From CAZELM01 sp964512995 (GTDB lineage: Bacteria; CSSED10-310), in contig CAZELM010000037.1 of the NCBI GenBank assembly GCA_964512995.1, forward strand, positions 1 to 47,921: DNA of 47,921 bases. Direction: 5' to 3'. Made by a program: the position numbers and the translations under genes. Below, piece after piece: positions 1-8,977 of the stretch; position 1 is the first letter of the stretch, and every line of letters starts with the position of its first letter. Below the pieces are notes generated by a model that saw only the letters and a list, made by a program, of their open reading frames with translations, was not told the origin of the DNA and ran no database searches.

Positions 1-17
1 CCCTCACCCCGCCGGCC
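1..17. repeat. Partial copy of the REP/MITE-like repeat
   Basis: The first 17 bases (ccctcaccccgccggcc) match the inner part of the two longer repeats that follow, then diverge. It is probably the edge of another copy or a truncated copy; the window start prevents a decision. Confidence 0.5.
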
Positions 18-30
18 ATGATAGCATAAC

Positions 31-163
31 CGGGTGCGAAACAGGCATATGACGCGATACCCTCACCCCGCCGGCCCGTGTTCTGGGATTGAACCAAGAG
101 ATATGGCCGGCGACCCTCTCCCGGGGGGAGAGGGTAGAGAAGGAATCGGCACATATGCCCTTC
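31..163. repeat. Palindromic REP/MITE-like repeat, copy 1
   Basis: These 133 bases recur at 269-401 with a single mismatch. Inside are nested inverted repeats: GGCATATG (44-51) against CATATGCC (152-159) at the outer ends, GCCGGCC against GGCCGGC further in, and a tight palindrome ACCCTCTCCC-GGG-GGGAGAGGGT near 114-136. The structure resembles the intergenic 'ccctcacccc...ctctccc' palindromes of many bacterial genomes. Open frames that cross it (34-330 and 272-457) share protein sequence only because the DNA repeats, so I do not call them genes. Confidence 0.8.
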
Positions 164-268
164 GCCCTCCGGGAGAAGGGTTGGGGATGAGGGAACATGC
201 ATGTGGGGAAAGGTGTTGTGGCATTAGGGATCATGCATTTTTACCGATGACTGATAGGGAAATATCAT

Positions 269-401
269 CGGGTGCGAAACCGGCATATGACGCGATACCC
301 TCACCCCGCCGGCCCGTGTTCTGGGATTGAACCAAGAGATATGGCCGGCGACCCTCTCCCGGGGGGAGAGGGTAGAGAAGGAATCGGCACATATGCCCTT
401 C
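269..401. repeat. Palindromic REP/MITE-like repeat, copy 2
   Basis: Second full copy in the same orientation, 238 bp after the first. The outer GGCATATG/CATATGCC ends are at 282-289 and 390-397. The 105 bases between copies (164-268) show no gene. Confidence 0.8.
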
Positions 402-427
402 CACTCATCCGGCAGGGAAGCCGTATC

Positions 428-455
428 TTGACCTGCGTCCTGAAAAGAGTAAACT
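428..455 (+). promoter_or_regulatory. Candidate sigma-70-type promoter for the cupin-manC-parvulin genes
   Basis: TTGACC (428-433), a 16-base spacer and TAAACT (450-455) lie about 50 bases before the GTG start at 507. It is the only good -35/-10 pair I see between the repeats and the gene. This is a pattern match only. Confidence 0.4.
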
Positions 456-506
456 AGCCACGCGAGATTCTCCTTAACAACAGTTCAGTGATTGAAGGAG
501 GTACTA

Positions 507-851
507 GTGAAAATTGTAATCAAACCCTGGGGCCGGGAGATATGGATTGCGTATAATAATGGCCGATATGCCGGTAAAATTCTGGAAATCAAAGCAGGGC
601 ACCGGTTAAGTCTTCAGTATCATGAAAAAAAACACGAAACACTGTATCTGTTGGATGGCAAGATTCGATTTTTACTCGAGGATGAGAATGGCCATTACAA
701 TGATGAAGTGATTGTTCATGGTGGACTGAAAGTGATACCCCCCGGGCGAAAACACCGGATGGAAGCCATCCAGGACTCCCGGTTTGTCGAATTTTCCTCG
801 CCTGAACTGGATGATGTCATCCGGATTGAAGACGATTATCATCGCGAATGA
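507..851 (+). CDS. Small cupin protein, mannose-6-phosphate isomerase type II-like
   Basis: A single-domain cupin of 114 residues. The start is GTG at 507 because an AAGGAGG ribosome site (495-501) stands five bases before it; a longer TTG-initiated frame from 492 would swallow that site. The N-terminal KPWGREIW and the metal-binding cupin motif around HEKKHETLYLLDG match the C-terminal cupin part of bifunctional ManC/type II phosphomannose isomerases. Its place directly before manC (76-base gap) supports a role in GDP-mannose supply, either as a mannose-6-phosphate isomerase-like enzyme or as the detached cupin half of a ManC. Whether the small protein is catalytic cannot be told from sequence. 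Confidence 0.8.
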   Translation: MKIVIKPWGREIWIAYNNGRYAGKILEIKAGHRLSLQYHEKKHETLYLLDGKIRFLLEDENGHYNDEVIVHGGLKVIPPGRKHRMEAIQDSRFVEFSSPELDDVIRIEDDYHRE

Positions 852-927
852 AACCGGGTGCATTGAAAAAAATCACACAGCAGCGCAGGACGTTCCCAAT
901 CCAGCTCCACCCCGACAAGAGGTCTGA

Positions 928-2040
928 ATGTCGTTGAATGAAACACCGCTATCACCGCTATCAGTAAAAAATGATTGGTATGCTGTCATTCTGGCCGGCG
1001 GAAACGGGACTCGGTTCTGGCCCAGAAGCCGCACAACGAAACCGAAGCAGTTTCTGCCGATTGTCGGGGATACCCCGATGATCCATCAAACCTACCAGCG
1101 GATTGCTCCCATTATTCCCCGGTCGAACATCTATGTTGTCGCCAACAGGTCCCACAAATCATTGGTTCTGGATAGTTTGCCGGATCTCCCGGAAGAAAAC
1201 CTTCTGTTGGAGCCCTGCGGCAGGAACACGGCACCCGGTATCACATGGGTTTCGATGGTGATATCCGATAAATCACCCGATGCCACCATTGCGATCCTCC
1301 CGTCCGATCATTATATCCCGAATACCACAGCCTATCGTGAAACGCTTCAGAATGCGTTTGAGATATCGCACGCAACCGGTGAAATTGTGACATTGGGCAT
1401 CAGACCGGACCGACCCGAAACAGGATATGGGTATATTCAGACCGGTTCCATTGCCGGATCCATTCATGACTGCACGTATTATCATGTCAGGCGGTTTGTC
1501 GAAAAACCCGATCTGCCAACCGCTCAATCGTATCTATCCAGTGGCGATTTTCTCTGGAACAGCGGGATGTTTGTTTCGGGAGTCCGAAGAATGCTCATGG
1601 ATATTGAACGGTTTCAGCCGGATATCTATTCCGGTATCCGGGAGATCATCATGAACGCCGGGACGCCGGGGATCCTGGAAACCCGGTTTGATCAGCTCCC
1701 GAAAATATCCATCGATTATGCCGTGATGGAAAAAACAACGGGAATCATCACGGTTCCGATTGCGTTCATCTGGTCGGATGTCGGAAGCTGGGAAGCATTG
1801 TATCAGCATCTCCCACAGGATAGTTCCGGGAATTGCAGCCGGGGAGCCCCGATCATGCTATGTTGTGAAAACACACTGACAATCGGAGGTGAACGGCTGA
1901 TTGTAGCGATGGGTCTGAAAGATATTATGATCATTGATACTTCGGACGCTGTCTTGGTCTGCCATCGCGACGTATCACAACAAGTCGGAGCGATTGTCAA
2001 TGTTCTGTCTGCCGATCCGGATCGGAAAAAATATCTGTGA
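928..2040 (+). CDS. manC: Mannose-1-phosphate guanylyltransferase
   Basis: Cytoplasmic nucleotidyltransferase that makes GDP-mannose from mannose-1-phosphate and GTP, the donor for mannosylated surface glycans. Of 370 residues, the N-terminal signature LAGGNGTRFWPRSRTTKPKQ binds nucleotide, and FVEKPD and WNSGMF are conserved family motifs further on. The length fits the stand-alone guanylyltransferase domain without the fused cupin of bifunctional ManC; the preceding gene supplies a separate cupin. ATG at 928 has an AGAGG ribosome site. The next gene starts 32 bases after the stop, so the three genes 507-3188 probably form one operon. GDP-mannose could feed the glycan genes at 18887-23594, which is inference. 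Confidence 0.93.
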   Translation: MSLNETPLSPLSVKNDWYAVILAGGNGTRFWPRSRTTKPKQFLPIVGDTPMIHQTYQRIAPIIPRSNIYVVANRSHKSLVLDSLPDLPEENLLLEPCGRNTAPGITWVSMVISDKSPDATIAILPSDHYIPNTTAYRETLQNAFEISHATGEIVTLGIRPDRPETGYGYIQTGSIAGSIHDCTYYHVRRFVEKPDLPTAQSYLSSGDFLWNSGMFVSGVRRMLMDIERFQPDIYSGIREIIMNAGTPGILETRFDQLPKISIDYAVMEKTTGIITVPIAFIWSDVGSWEALYQHLPQDSSGNCSRGAPIMLCCENTLTIGGERLIVAMGLKDIMIIDTSDAVLVCHRDVSQQVGAIVNVLSADPDRKKYL

Positions 2041-2072
2041 AAACGGAAATTATATTTATTTTGGAGGATACT

Positions 2073-3188
2073 ATGAAATTCTTAGGTTTACTGATCATCG
2101 GTTGTTTTCTGTTGATTTATGGAGTGGATGCCCAAGAACCAACGATTACTCAACCTGCCAATCCAACATCGACGATCAATGGAAACATCCCGCCGTTGCC
2201 GCCGGTCCCCGAAAGTTCTGTTCCGCTGACAACGACCACTCCAGACAAACCCATTGCCACGGAACCTCCAAAACCATTTGAAGATCGCGTGATCGCTCGG
2301 ATCGATGGTGAATCGATCATGTTATCTGAAGTTGAGAAGAGTGTGGACCGGTTCGAGGCGAAGTTTCAGGAAATCAATCCACAGATGAAACTGGGAGAGG
2401 ACAAGCGGGTCAAGATGCGGAAGGAACAACTGGATCGGTTGATCAAGGATAAGATCCTCGAAAAAGCGGCTGCACAAAAAAAATATGCAGTCACCGACGC
2501 CGAGATCGATGAGCGTATCAATCAGCTTCAGAAACTGTTTGGTCCCGGAGATGATGCTCGTCAGAAATTTCTCGGAGGGATCAAAGACATGAACGAATTC
2601 CGCAGTAATATTGCCAGACAGATCAAGATCGATCGGTACATGGATGAAGCGGCGAAGGAGGATGCCATCACGGTGAGTGATGCGGAAATTGAATCCTATT
2701 ACAAAGCCAATCCCGATAAATTCAAAGAAGAGGAAAGTGTTCACGTTCGTCAGATTCTCTGGCGGTTACCTCCCGTCGAATCACCGGATTATCAAGGAAA
2801 ACGCAAATCTGCATTTGAAAAAGCGGATGAGGTTATCAAATCAGTCAGTTCGGGTGGTGATTTTGGAGAACTCGCAAAAAAGATGAATGAAGATAAGACA
2901 TCAGCCGAAAATGGAGGCGATCTGGGATGGATTTCTCGAAAAAAGATGGTCAAAGCCTTTGAAGATGCCGCATTCAGTTTGAAGCCGGGTGAAATATCAA
3001 AACCGGTGGAAACAAATTTTGGCATCCATCTGATTCAACTTATCGAACGAAAAGATGCTCGATCGAAAAGTCTGGAGGAATCCAAAGCCGGTATCCGTGA
3101 ATTTCTGGAACGTCAGAAAAAGGGCAATCTCAAAGAACAGCTTTACAACAATCTGAAATCAAAGGCGAAAATCGAGATTCTGCTCTGA
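2073..3188 (+). CDS. Periplasmic parvulin-type peptidyl-prolyl isomerase (SurA/PrsA-like)
   Basis: A 371-residue exported folding factor. A signal peptide (MKFLGLLIIGCFLLIYGVDA) is followed by a Pro/Thr-rich spacer, a SurA N-terminal chaperone-like helical region (about 75-215) and one parvulin domain (about 220-325, with HVRQILWRL, GGDFGELAKK, GGDLGWISR and FGIHLIQL). SurA of Escherichia coli has two parvulin domains; here there is one, as in PrsA and many SurA-like proteins. ATG at 2073 is preferred over an upstream in-frame GTG because TTGGAGGA lies just before it and the signal peptide then begins at residue 1. The stop codon directly abuts the stop of the convergent gene. Confidence 0.9.
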   Translation: MKFLGLLIIGCFLLIYGVDAQEPTITQPANPTSTINGNIPPLPPVPESSVPLTTTTPDKPIATEPPKPFEDRVIARIDGESIMLSEVEKSVDRFEAKFQEINPQMKLGEDKRVKMRKEQLDRLIKDKILEKAAAQKKYAVTDAEIDERINQLQKLFGPGDDARQKFLGGIKDMNEFRSNIARQIKIDRYMDEAAKEDAITVSDAEIESYYKANPDKFKEEESVHVRQILWRLPPVESPDYQGKRKSAFEKADEVIKSVSSGGDFGELAKKMNEDKTSAENGGDLGWISRKKMVKAFEDAAFSLKPGEISKPVETNFGIHLIQLIERKDARSKSLEESKAGIREFLERQKKGNLKEQLYNNLKSKAKIEILL

Positions 3189-4280
3189 TCAGATTTTTTC
3201 TGGAATGTAGCCAAAAACGGGAATGGAAAACTCCGGCTGAGCACTATCGTGTGTATGAATCGTGATTTCACCGGAGAGACGGCCTTTGTGATCCGCCGGA
3301 ACGACCAGCTTCATTTTCAATAGAAACTCATTTGCCGATTGTCCCGGCTCAATACTCCATGTCAATCCAGGAATCGCGGATGTGACATCTGGTGTCTGCA
3401 GGGTTTGATCCGAGCGGCTCGTTGTAAGTTTAAATGTTTTGGTCTGCTCATCGTTTGGTTTCAATGTTCCGAGATACCATTGGGTTGGGTTGACTGATAA
3501 GGGACCCAGCACAACGCCGACTGCGGAGAAAATATATTCTGGTTGAACGGGGGAATTCGTCCTGATTTTTATTTTGGATTCGAACCGTCCGATCGGAAGA
3601 TCCTTGGGCAATCTGAGCGTCAGCTTCCACTCCTTTGAACCTGAGGCGGTACCGGTGCTGGATGCTATTTCGTTGATTGCCGGTGATGAAAGTTCGAGGT
3701 TCATGCGTCCTTCCACACATTCAACTCCCAGAATATCAATCGATTGATCGGCGTCAGCACGGATTGATACATCGCTGCTGGATTCATCACCCACATGCAC
3801 GTTTCGAAAATATGTCTGACTTGGCGTGATGGTCAGGATGGAATGGACATCCGCACTGATTGGCAATTCCACCCAATTCCTTTCTGTATCCGGAGATGTA
3901 TAAACAGTGATTTTTTTTATTGTTTTTCCGACTCTTTGTTCTGGTTTATAGATAACATTCAATATGCCTGCCTGGCCCGGCTGCAATTCTTTGACATTCA
4001 TCATCACGGCAGTACATCCACAATCCGGTTTGATGTCTGTAATCGTAATGGGGGATTGGGATATATTCGTCACAGTGAAATCGTGTGTGACCGGTGATGA
4101 AAAATACACAACGCCAAAATCAAATGTTTCGGGTTCGATGCGGATCGGAGATTCGGGGGCTGATGCAGGATGGGTTTCGGAGGCAACAGGCGGAGATGTC
4201 TGGATGACTGGCGTCTCTGTTTGAGCTTCAGCGGATTGCACGAATAGTAAAGATAACACGAAAAATAGGATCATCCACAT
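3189..4280 (-). CDS. Secreted DUF1573-domain protein
   Basis: 363 residues with a signal peptide (MWMILFFVLSLLFVQSAEAQ). After a Pro/Ser-rich stretch comes a DUF1573 domain (about 45-145) with the hallmark pattern FDFGVV...F.VTNIS and the DCGCTA cysteine pair. Two further immunoglobulin-like beta regions follow (about 150-360). DUF1573 is an ASPM-SPD-2-Hydin type fold common in Bacteroidota and candidate phyla; a biochemical role is not established. Its stop touches that of the parvulin gene with no base between, so there is no room for a separate terminator. It is divergent from dsbD. Confidence 0.8.
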   Translation of the reverse strand: MWMILFFVLSLLFVQSAEAQTETPVIQTSPPVASETHPASAPESPIRIEPETFDFGVVYFSSPVTHDFTVTNISQSPITITDIKPDCGCTAVMMNVKELQPGQAGILNVIYKPEQRVGKTIKKITVYTSPDTERNWVELPISADVHSILTITPSQTYFRNVHVGDESSSDVSIRADADQSIDILGVECVEGRMNLELSSPAINEIASSTGTASGSKEWKLTLRLPKDLPIGRFESKIKIRTNSPVQPEYIFSAVGVVLGPLSVNPTQWYLGTLKPNDEQTKTFKLTTSRSDQTLQTPDVTSAIPGLTWSIEPGQSANEFLLKMKLVVPADHKGRLSGEITIHTHDSAQPEFSIPVFGYIPEKI

Positions 4281-4548
4281 ATTAAAACTCCATTAATAAA
4301 GGCTTCAACTGGTTCACATTCCCAAGCCTAGCAGCTTTCTTTAATATTATTCAAGATATCTTTTTTCAAGCTGTCATTCCACCCTGGATTCTTCATTGGC
4401 AATTGGAGCCATATCGTTTATATTTGACTGACCTGTGGCCATGGCTGGCATGGGTATTTATCACAATCATGGACATCTTATGAACACCAAAACATGGATT
4501 GGTGAGTGGATTGATAAATCAGGCGAACGACGCATGGAGAGAAAGAAA

Positions 4549-6375
4549 ATGAGCAGATTCTTGTATTGGATCCTGGGATTATTGGTGTGTGTATCCTTTT
4601 CGTCGGCTCAAGAGGTACCGGCGATTGATGTAAAGGTGCTGGTGTCTCATCTCAGCATTCCTCTTGGGGAAGAGATCGTTCTGACGGCAGAACTGAAAAT
4701 ACCTCCGAAAACGCATCTGACTGAAAATTTCCTGGAGATTCGACTGGAGGAACTCACGGGGTTTACTCCAGGATTTCAGCAGGTATCTGATGGGATTTTT
4801 GAAAAGGGGGAGATGGTGCGGCGGGATGTCGCTTATCTGCAGCTTCCGGTCACGATCGAGTCATCGGTAGCTCCCGCTGAATACACTCTTAAAGGATCAG
4901 TCTCCTATCAGGTCTGTCTGGAGGGGGAGACCTCGATGTGTTTTCCACCCAAGGATTTTCCATTTGAACTCCCATTGACGGTTCTGTCGGCTGGATCGAA
5001 CGCGCAGATCCATGAGGAAGGGACCCGGTTGGCGGAGAAATTCAAGAGCGCATCCGACCAGACATCAGCCAGTCTGGATCAACGGCTTCAAAATGCACTG
5101 GCCAGTGGTTCGTTCCTGGCGTTTTTTCTGGTTTTTATCGGTGGATTCCTGACGAGTCTGACGCCTTGTGTCTATCCCATGATACCGATCACGATCGGAT
5201 ATATTGGGGGGCGCAGTGCGGGAGCGGGTAAGATGAGAGGATTTATTCTGTCACTGTTTTATGTGCTCGGACTGGCAATCGTTTACTCGCTTCTGGGCAT
5301 CATGGCGGCACTGACCGGCTCATTGTTCGGATCGATCACGCAAACGCCGCTGGTCATTGTCACCGTGTCCATCATTTTTCTGCTCATGGGGCTGTCGATG
5401 CTGGGGCTCTTCGATATTCAGCTCCCGTCCGGCATTGCCGGCCGCATTCAGGGTGGAGGTCCCCGGAAGGGATTTATGGGAGCAACCATCATGGGAATGG
5501 TGTCCGGCCTGGTTGCCGCACCGTGTGCAGGTCCTGTCATTATTGTGCTCCTTGCCTTCATCGCGACGACAGGCAATATTCTGCTCGGGTTTGGTCTGAT
5601 GATGAGCTTTGCGTTGGGTATGGGTCTGTTGTTCATCGCAATCGGGACATTCTCCGGCCTGCTGACATCGCTCCCGCAAGCCGGCGAATGGATGGATCAT
5701 ATCAAAAAAACATTCGGTGTCATTTTACTTGCGGCGGCGTTCTGGATTCTCCACCCGTTACTACCTCCGCCTCTTTTTGGACTTGTTGTTGGAATGGGTC
5801 TGCTGATTTTGGGAGCTGCTTTGGGAGCTTTTGTCTGGCCGACTGCAGATACTGAAGTAAAACTCCGGATGAAGCACGGGATCGGGTTGCTTCTGGCTGT
5901 TTCTGGCATTTATATCGTTGTTCACTTGATCCCGATACCGGGTCGGGTTGTTCCGCAGAGTGGTATGAATGGATCTGGGGAGGTGGTGGATGCCGTCTCC
6001 ATCTGGCGAACGGATCTTTCGCAGAGTCTGGAAGACGCAAAGACGCAACAGAAACTGATAATCCTGGATTTCGGTGCGGAGTGGTGTGTTGCCTGTAAGG
6101 AATTGGAACATAAGACATTCAGCCAACCGCAAGTGATTGCGCGGCTTAAAAATATGATCCCGGTCCGCATCGATTGTACTGACAGTCGTAACCCAGATGT
6201 GAAAAAGAACCAGGAGGCTTATATGGTAAAAGGGTTACCAACGGTCATTGTTCTCGACCCGGATGGAATGGAGATCTCACGATTTGTCAGTTTTCTGCCA
6301 CCGGAGCAATTTCTCACGTTTTTGAGTCAGGCGGAAAAATCGTTCAAAGGAGAGAATAATAAAGAAGATTTATAA
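4549..6375 (+). CDS. dsbD: Thiol:disulfide interchange protein DsbD
   Basis: Inner-membrane reductant conveyor that passes electrons from cytoplasmic thioredoxin to periplasmic thiol proteins. All three parts are present: a signal peptide and N-terminal alpha-type domain with its cysteine pair (YQVCLEGETSMC), a polytopic centre with the paired cysteines TPCVYP and APCAGP, and a C-terminal thioredoxin domain with WCVAC (Cys513/Cys516, 608 residues in all). The start ATG 4549 has GGAG nine bases upstream; ATG 4534 (adding Met-Glu-Arg-Lys-Lys) is nearly as good, while the GTG at 4435 would put about 38 residues ahead of the signal peptide. A thioredoxin gene, the likely electron donor, follows 215 bases on. 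Confidence 0.93.
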   Translation: MSRFLYWILGLLVCVSFSSAQEVPAIDVKVLVSHLSIPLGEEIVLTAELKIPPKTHLTENFLEIRLEELTGFTPGFQQVSDGIFEKGEMVRRDVAYLQLPVTIESSVAPAEYTLKGSVSYQVCLEGETSMCFPPKDFPFELPLTVLSAGSNAQIHEEGTRLAEKFKSASDQTSASLDQRLQNALASGSFLAFFLVFIGGFLTSLTPCVYPMIPITIGYIGGRSAGAGKMRGFILSLFYVLGLAIVYSLLGIMAALTGSLFGSITQTPLVIVTVSIIFLLMGLSMLGLFDIQLPSGIAGRIQGGGPRKGFMGATIMGMVSGLVAAPCAGPVIIVLLAFIATTGNILLGFGLMMSFALGMGLLFIAIGTFSGLLTSLPQAGEWMDHIKKTFGVILLAAAFWILHPLLPPPLFGLVVGMGLLILGAALGAFVWPTADTEVKLRMKHGIGLLLAVSGIYIVVHLIPIPGRVVPQSGMNGSGEVVDAVSIWRTDLSQSLEDAKTQQKLIILDFGAEWCVACKELEHKTFSQPQVIARLKNMIPVRIDCTDSRNPDVKKNQEAYMVKGLPTVIVLDPDGMEISRFVSFLPPEQFLTFLSQAEKSFKGENNKEDL

Positions 6376-6590
6376 ATTACAAGAAGCGTGGTTCTGGTTC
6401 CGGAGGAATTCCATCTGGACCGATCGGAATAATGCTACGCTTTATTGTTAGTATTTTACTCCCATATGGACCATATTCCAGATTTTGATTTTATCAAAAA
6501 TCGAACACATTCGGAGGTTGAGTGTTCCAGGGGAAAAATGATATACTTCCAACTCAGAATAGGGGGATATTCTGGAAAGGAGTTACAATT

Positions 6591-6908
6591 ATGGTAAGGA
6601 AAATTTCGGCTGGTGAATTCAGGGGTTCGGTATTGGAATCACCTATTCCAGTTGTTGTTGATTTCAGTGCCACGTGGTGTGGACCATGTAAAAAATTAGC
6701 ACCGATTGTTGCTGAACTGGCTCAGGAACTGGCTGGAAAGGTCGATTTTTACGAAGTAGATACCGGTGTTGATCCGAATCTGGCTCAGGAAAATGCCGTG
6801 ATGTCGTTGCCGACTCTGCTATTTTTCAAAAGCGGGAAAGTACAAGACCGCATTGTGGGGCTTGTTTCAAAAGACAAGATAATGGCCAAGATATCGACGC
6901 TGATCTGA
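6591..6908 (+). CDS. trxA: Thioredoxin
   Basis: 105-residue thioredoxin with the classical WCGPC active site and the cis-proline region SLPTLLFF. The start at 6591 is fixed by AAAGGAG (6576-6582); an upstream frame from 6522 lacks a site and would add 23 unrelated residues. It probably serves DsbD encoded just upstream as well as general disulfide reduction. An AT-rich hairpin (TTTTGAT-TTT-ATCAAAA, 6483-6499) lies in the gap before it; I cannot say whether it is a terminator or a regulatory site. Confidence 0.92.
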   Translation: MVRKISAGEFRGSVLESPIPVVVDFSATWCGPCKKLAPIVAELAQELAGKVDFYEVDTGVDPNLAQENAVMSLPTLLFFKSGKVQDRIVGLVSKDKIMAKISTLI

Positions 6909-6941
6909 GCGAATTTCTCGGACTGTTGGAGTATGCCATGC

Positions 6942-6971
6942 TTGACACTTTCTTATGGTATGGACTAGTCT
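6942..6971 (+). promoter_or_regulatory. Possible promoter for the DUF4388-DnaJ gene
   Basis: A perfect TTGACA (6942-6947) stands 18 bases before TAGTCT, a poor -10 match. The position 24 bases before the start codon is plausible, but the weak -10 keeps this tentative. Confidence 0.22.
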
Positions 6972-6994
6972 GAGCACGATGTTGAGGAGTTTTC

Positions 6995-8887
6995 ATGAGT
7001 CAGAGGGGAAATCTTTCACGAGTTGATTTTGCGAAACTGATCACGTGGCTGACTACGCAAAAAGAATCCGGGACACTTCGGCTTTCCCACGGTGATATGT
7101 CCAAGTATATCCTGTTCGAGAATGGACAGATTACTTCTGCCTATTCCGAATACTCAGAGGATAGTTTCAGAGCCGTGATCCGAAGGAAAAGACTTCTGCC
7201 CGAATCCCAGCAGCTTGAACTTGGATTTGAACCAGGGGATTCCGATGGGCAGTATGCACGACGGCTGATCGAAAAAGGATATGTCACTGAGCGGGAGTTC
7301 ATGGAGGTCATCAAGCAGCAGAACCAGGATATTCTGCTCAGTCTGTTTGAATGGCGGCAGGGGGAATTCATTTTCTATCATGGTAAATTCCCCAAAGTCA
7401 AAACGATCTCCCTGAAACTCCCTTTCAAATGGATCATCGAAAAGGGGTTGGAGCGATCGCGTCAACGCCGTGAGTTTGACCTCAAATTGCCTCCTGACTC
7501 GCTCTACCGGGTCAAGGATGAAAATTTTCGGAAGCTACAGGCGACAGAGAATCCCCAGAGTGAAACCCGACGATTTTTTGGTGTTTTAGCGGAACCGCGA
7601 TCGATCCGGGAAATTGTTGCAGAAACATGGATGACGGAGTTTGATGTCATCAGTCTGGTCAGTCGGTATATCGACTTAGGTGTCATTGAACCGGTTACCG
7701 GTGAGATTCTTGAAATCTCAGAAGAATTGCGCAGAGAACTGGCTGAAGCAGAGATTCTGTTCTCCAGGAAGCGCTATTGGGAAGCATGGACCAAGATGCG
7801 TAAAGTCGCTCAGCAGATGCCAAACCAGAAAGAAATACAGGAAATCTATAAAAAATACAGCGATACGTTCCGTGAAGATCTCAAGAGCACCATTGGTTCA
7901 GGTGAACGGATTCCGAAAATCGTTGGAACGATCGATGATAAAATTTTTGAAAAATTCCCCAAGGACTCCGCCTTGGGATTTCTCATATCCAGAATTGACG
8001 GAAAGGCAAGCATCAAACAACTGGGACAGATGTTGCAGATCGACAACGAAAAACTGCTCATCACGATCTATATTCTGGCCAAATCCGGCAGTGTCACTAT
8101 CAATGAACCCCGCACGATTGCGACTGAAGAAATCACAAAGCAGCGTCAGATCATTCGTGAAATCTGGGAGCGGATGCAGAAACAGAATTATTATGAAGTC
8201 CTTGAAGTGGGGTCATCGTCATCCGAACTCGATATCAAGAATGCCTATTTCAACAAAGCCAAGCGGTTTCACCCTGACACGCGGCATTCTGAAGAACCTC
8301 TTGACATCAAAGAACGAATGGACGCGATCTTCATCAAGATCCGGGACGCCTATCAGACACTATCTGATCCGGAACGCCGGAAAGCCTATGATTACCGGCT
8401 TGAGACAGAACAATCCGGACGGGATCTGGAAGCGATGAAGAGCCGAAGCAAAGCACAGCTCCAATACTCTGTCGGACTCAAATCTTTTCAATCACGTGAG
8501 TATCGTACTGCGATGGAGTATTTCCGGTCTGCGATCGATCTGGATCCCTATGAACCTCGCTTTTATGGAAAGCTGGCGGAAGTATGCGCCAAAAATCCGC
8601 GTTGGTATCGAGCTGGGATCCTTTCGTGCAAGAAGGCGGTTCAATTGGATCCGGAGGATTTCTCTTATCATGCCATTCTCGGCACACTCTATCGGCTGGA
8701 TGGCAATCTGATCGAAGCGGAGAAGGAATTCTTAAAGGTCATTCAATATGATCCAGAGAATCGGGCAGCGCGAAGTGAATTGAAAGCCATGGGGAAACCC
8801 GTTCCAGAACTCGAACTTCGCAAAGAAGATACGCAGTATACACCGATACCCAAAGGCAGCAAAGAATCCGATAATCCCAAGAACTGA
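6995..8887 (+). CDS. DUF4388-DnaJ-TPR fusion protein
   Basis: 630 residues, no signal peptide or membrane segment. An N-terminal DUF4388 (PatA-like) domain spans about 1-130, starting GNLSRVDFAKLITWL with the ILFENGQI strand. A helical/winged-helix-like stretch follows (about 190-375), then a J domain (about 398-468) with the essential HPD at 426-428, and tetratricopeptide repeats (about 487-595). DUF4388 proteins occur in gliding and two-component signalling of Myxococcota and cyanobacteria; the J domain should recruit DnaK. A role as a co-chaperone scaffold in signalling or envelope assembly is inference. ATG 6995 has GAGGAG just upstream. It converges on the EF-G-like gene. Confidence 0.82.
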   Translation: MSQRGNLSRVDFAKLITWLTTQKESGTLRLSHGDMSKYILFENGQITSAYSEYSEDSFRAVIRRKRLLPESQQLELGFEPGDSDGQYARRLIEKGYVTEREFMEVIKQQNQDILLSLFEWRQGEFIFYHGKFPKVKTISLKLPFKWIIEKGLERSRQRREFDLKLPPDSLYRVKDENFRKLQATENPQSETRRFFGVLAEPRSIREIVAETWMTEFDVISLVSRYIDLGVIEPVTGEILEISEELRRELAEAEILFSRKRYWEAWTKMRKVAQQMPNQKEIQEIYKKYSDTFREDLKSTIGSGERIPKIVGTIDDKIFEKFPKDSALGFLISRIDGKASIKQLGQMLQIDNEKLLITIYILAKSGSVTINEPRTIATEEITKQRQIIREIWERMQKQNYYEVLEVGSSSSELDIKNAYFNKAKRFHPDTRHSEEPLDIKERMDAIFIKIRDAYQTLSDPERRKAYDYRLETEQSGRDLEAMKSRSKAQLQYSVGLKSFQSREYRTAMEYFRSAIDLDPYEPRFYGKLAEVCAKNPRWYRAGILSCKKAVQLDPEDFSYHAILGTLYRLDGNLIEAEKEFLKVIQYDPENRAARSELKAMGKPVPELELRKEDTQYTPIPKGSKESDNPKN

Positions 8888-8917
8888 TTTCACTCACCCC
8901 CCCAATTCCCTGACAGG

Positions 8918-8948
8918 AAAAAAAACGCCCGGAATCGAATCCAGGCGT
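8918..8948 (-). terminator. Rho-independent terminator of the EF-G-like gene
   Basis: Read on the minus strand, ACGCCTGG and CCGGGCGT pair with one mismatch and are followed by eight T residues (complement of 8918-8925). It sits 30 bases after the stop at 8978. Confidence 0.7.
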
Positions 8949-8977
8949 CTGATATCACGAAAACAGAAACAATCGAT

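Noticed and set aside
34..457. Two open frames sharing a nearly identical 60-residue stretch
   Set aside because: They are translations of the palindromic DNA repeat, have no ribosome site, and one ends inside the leader of the cupin gene.
5320..5700. Long antisense frame inside dsbD and similar frames opposite other genes
   Set aside because: Shadows of the real coding frame with no ribosome site or family features.
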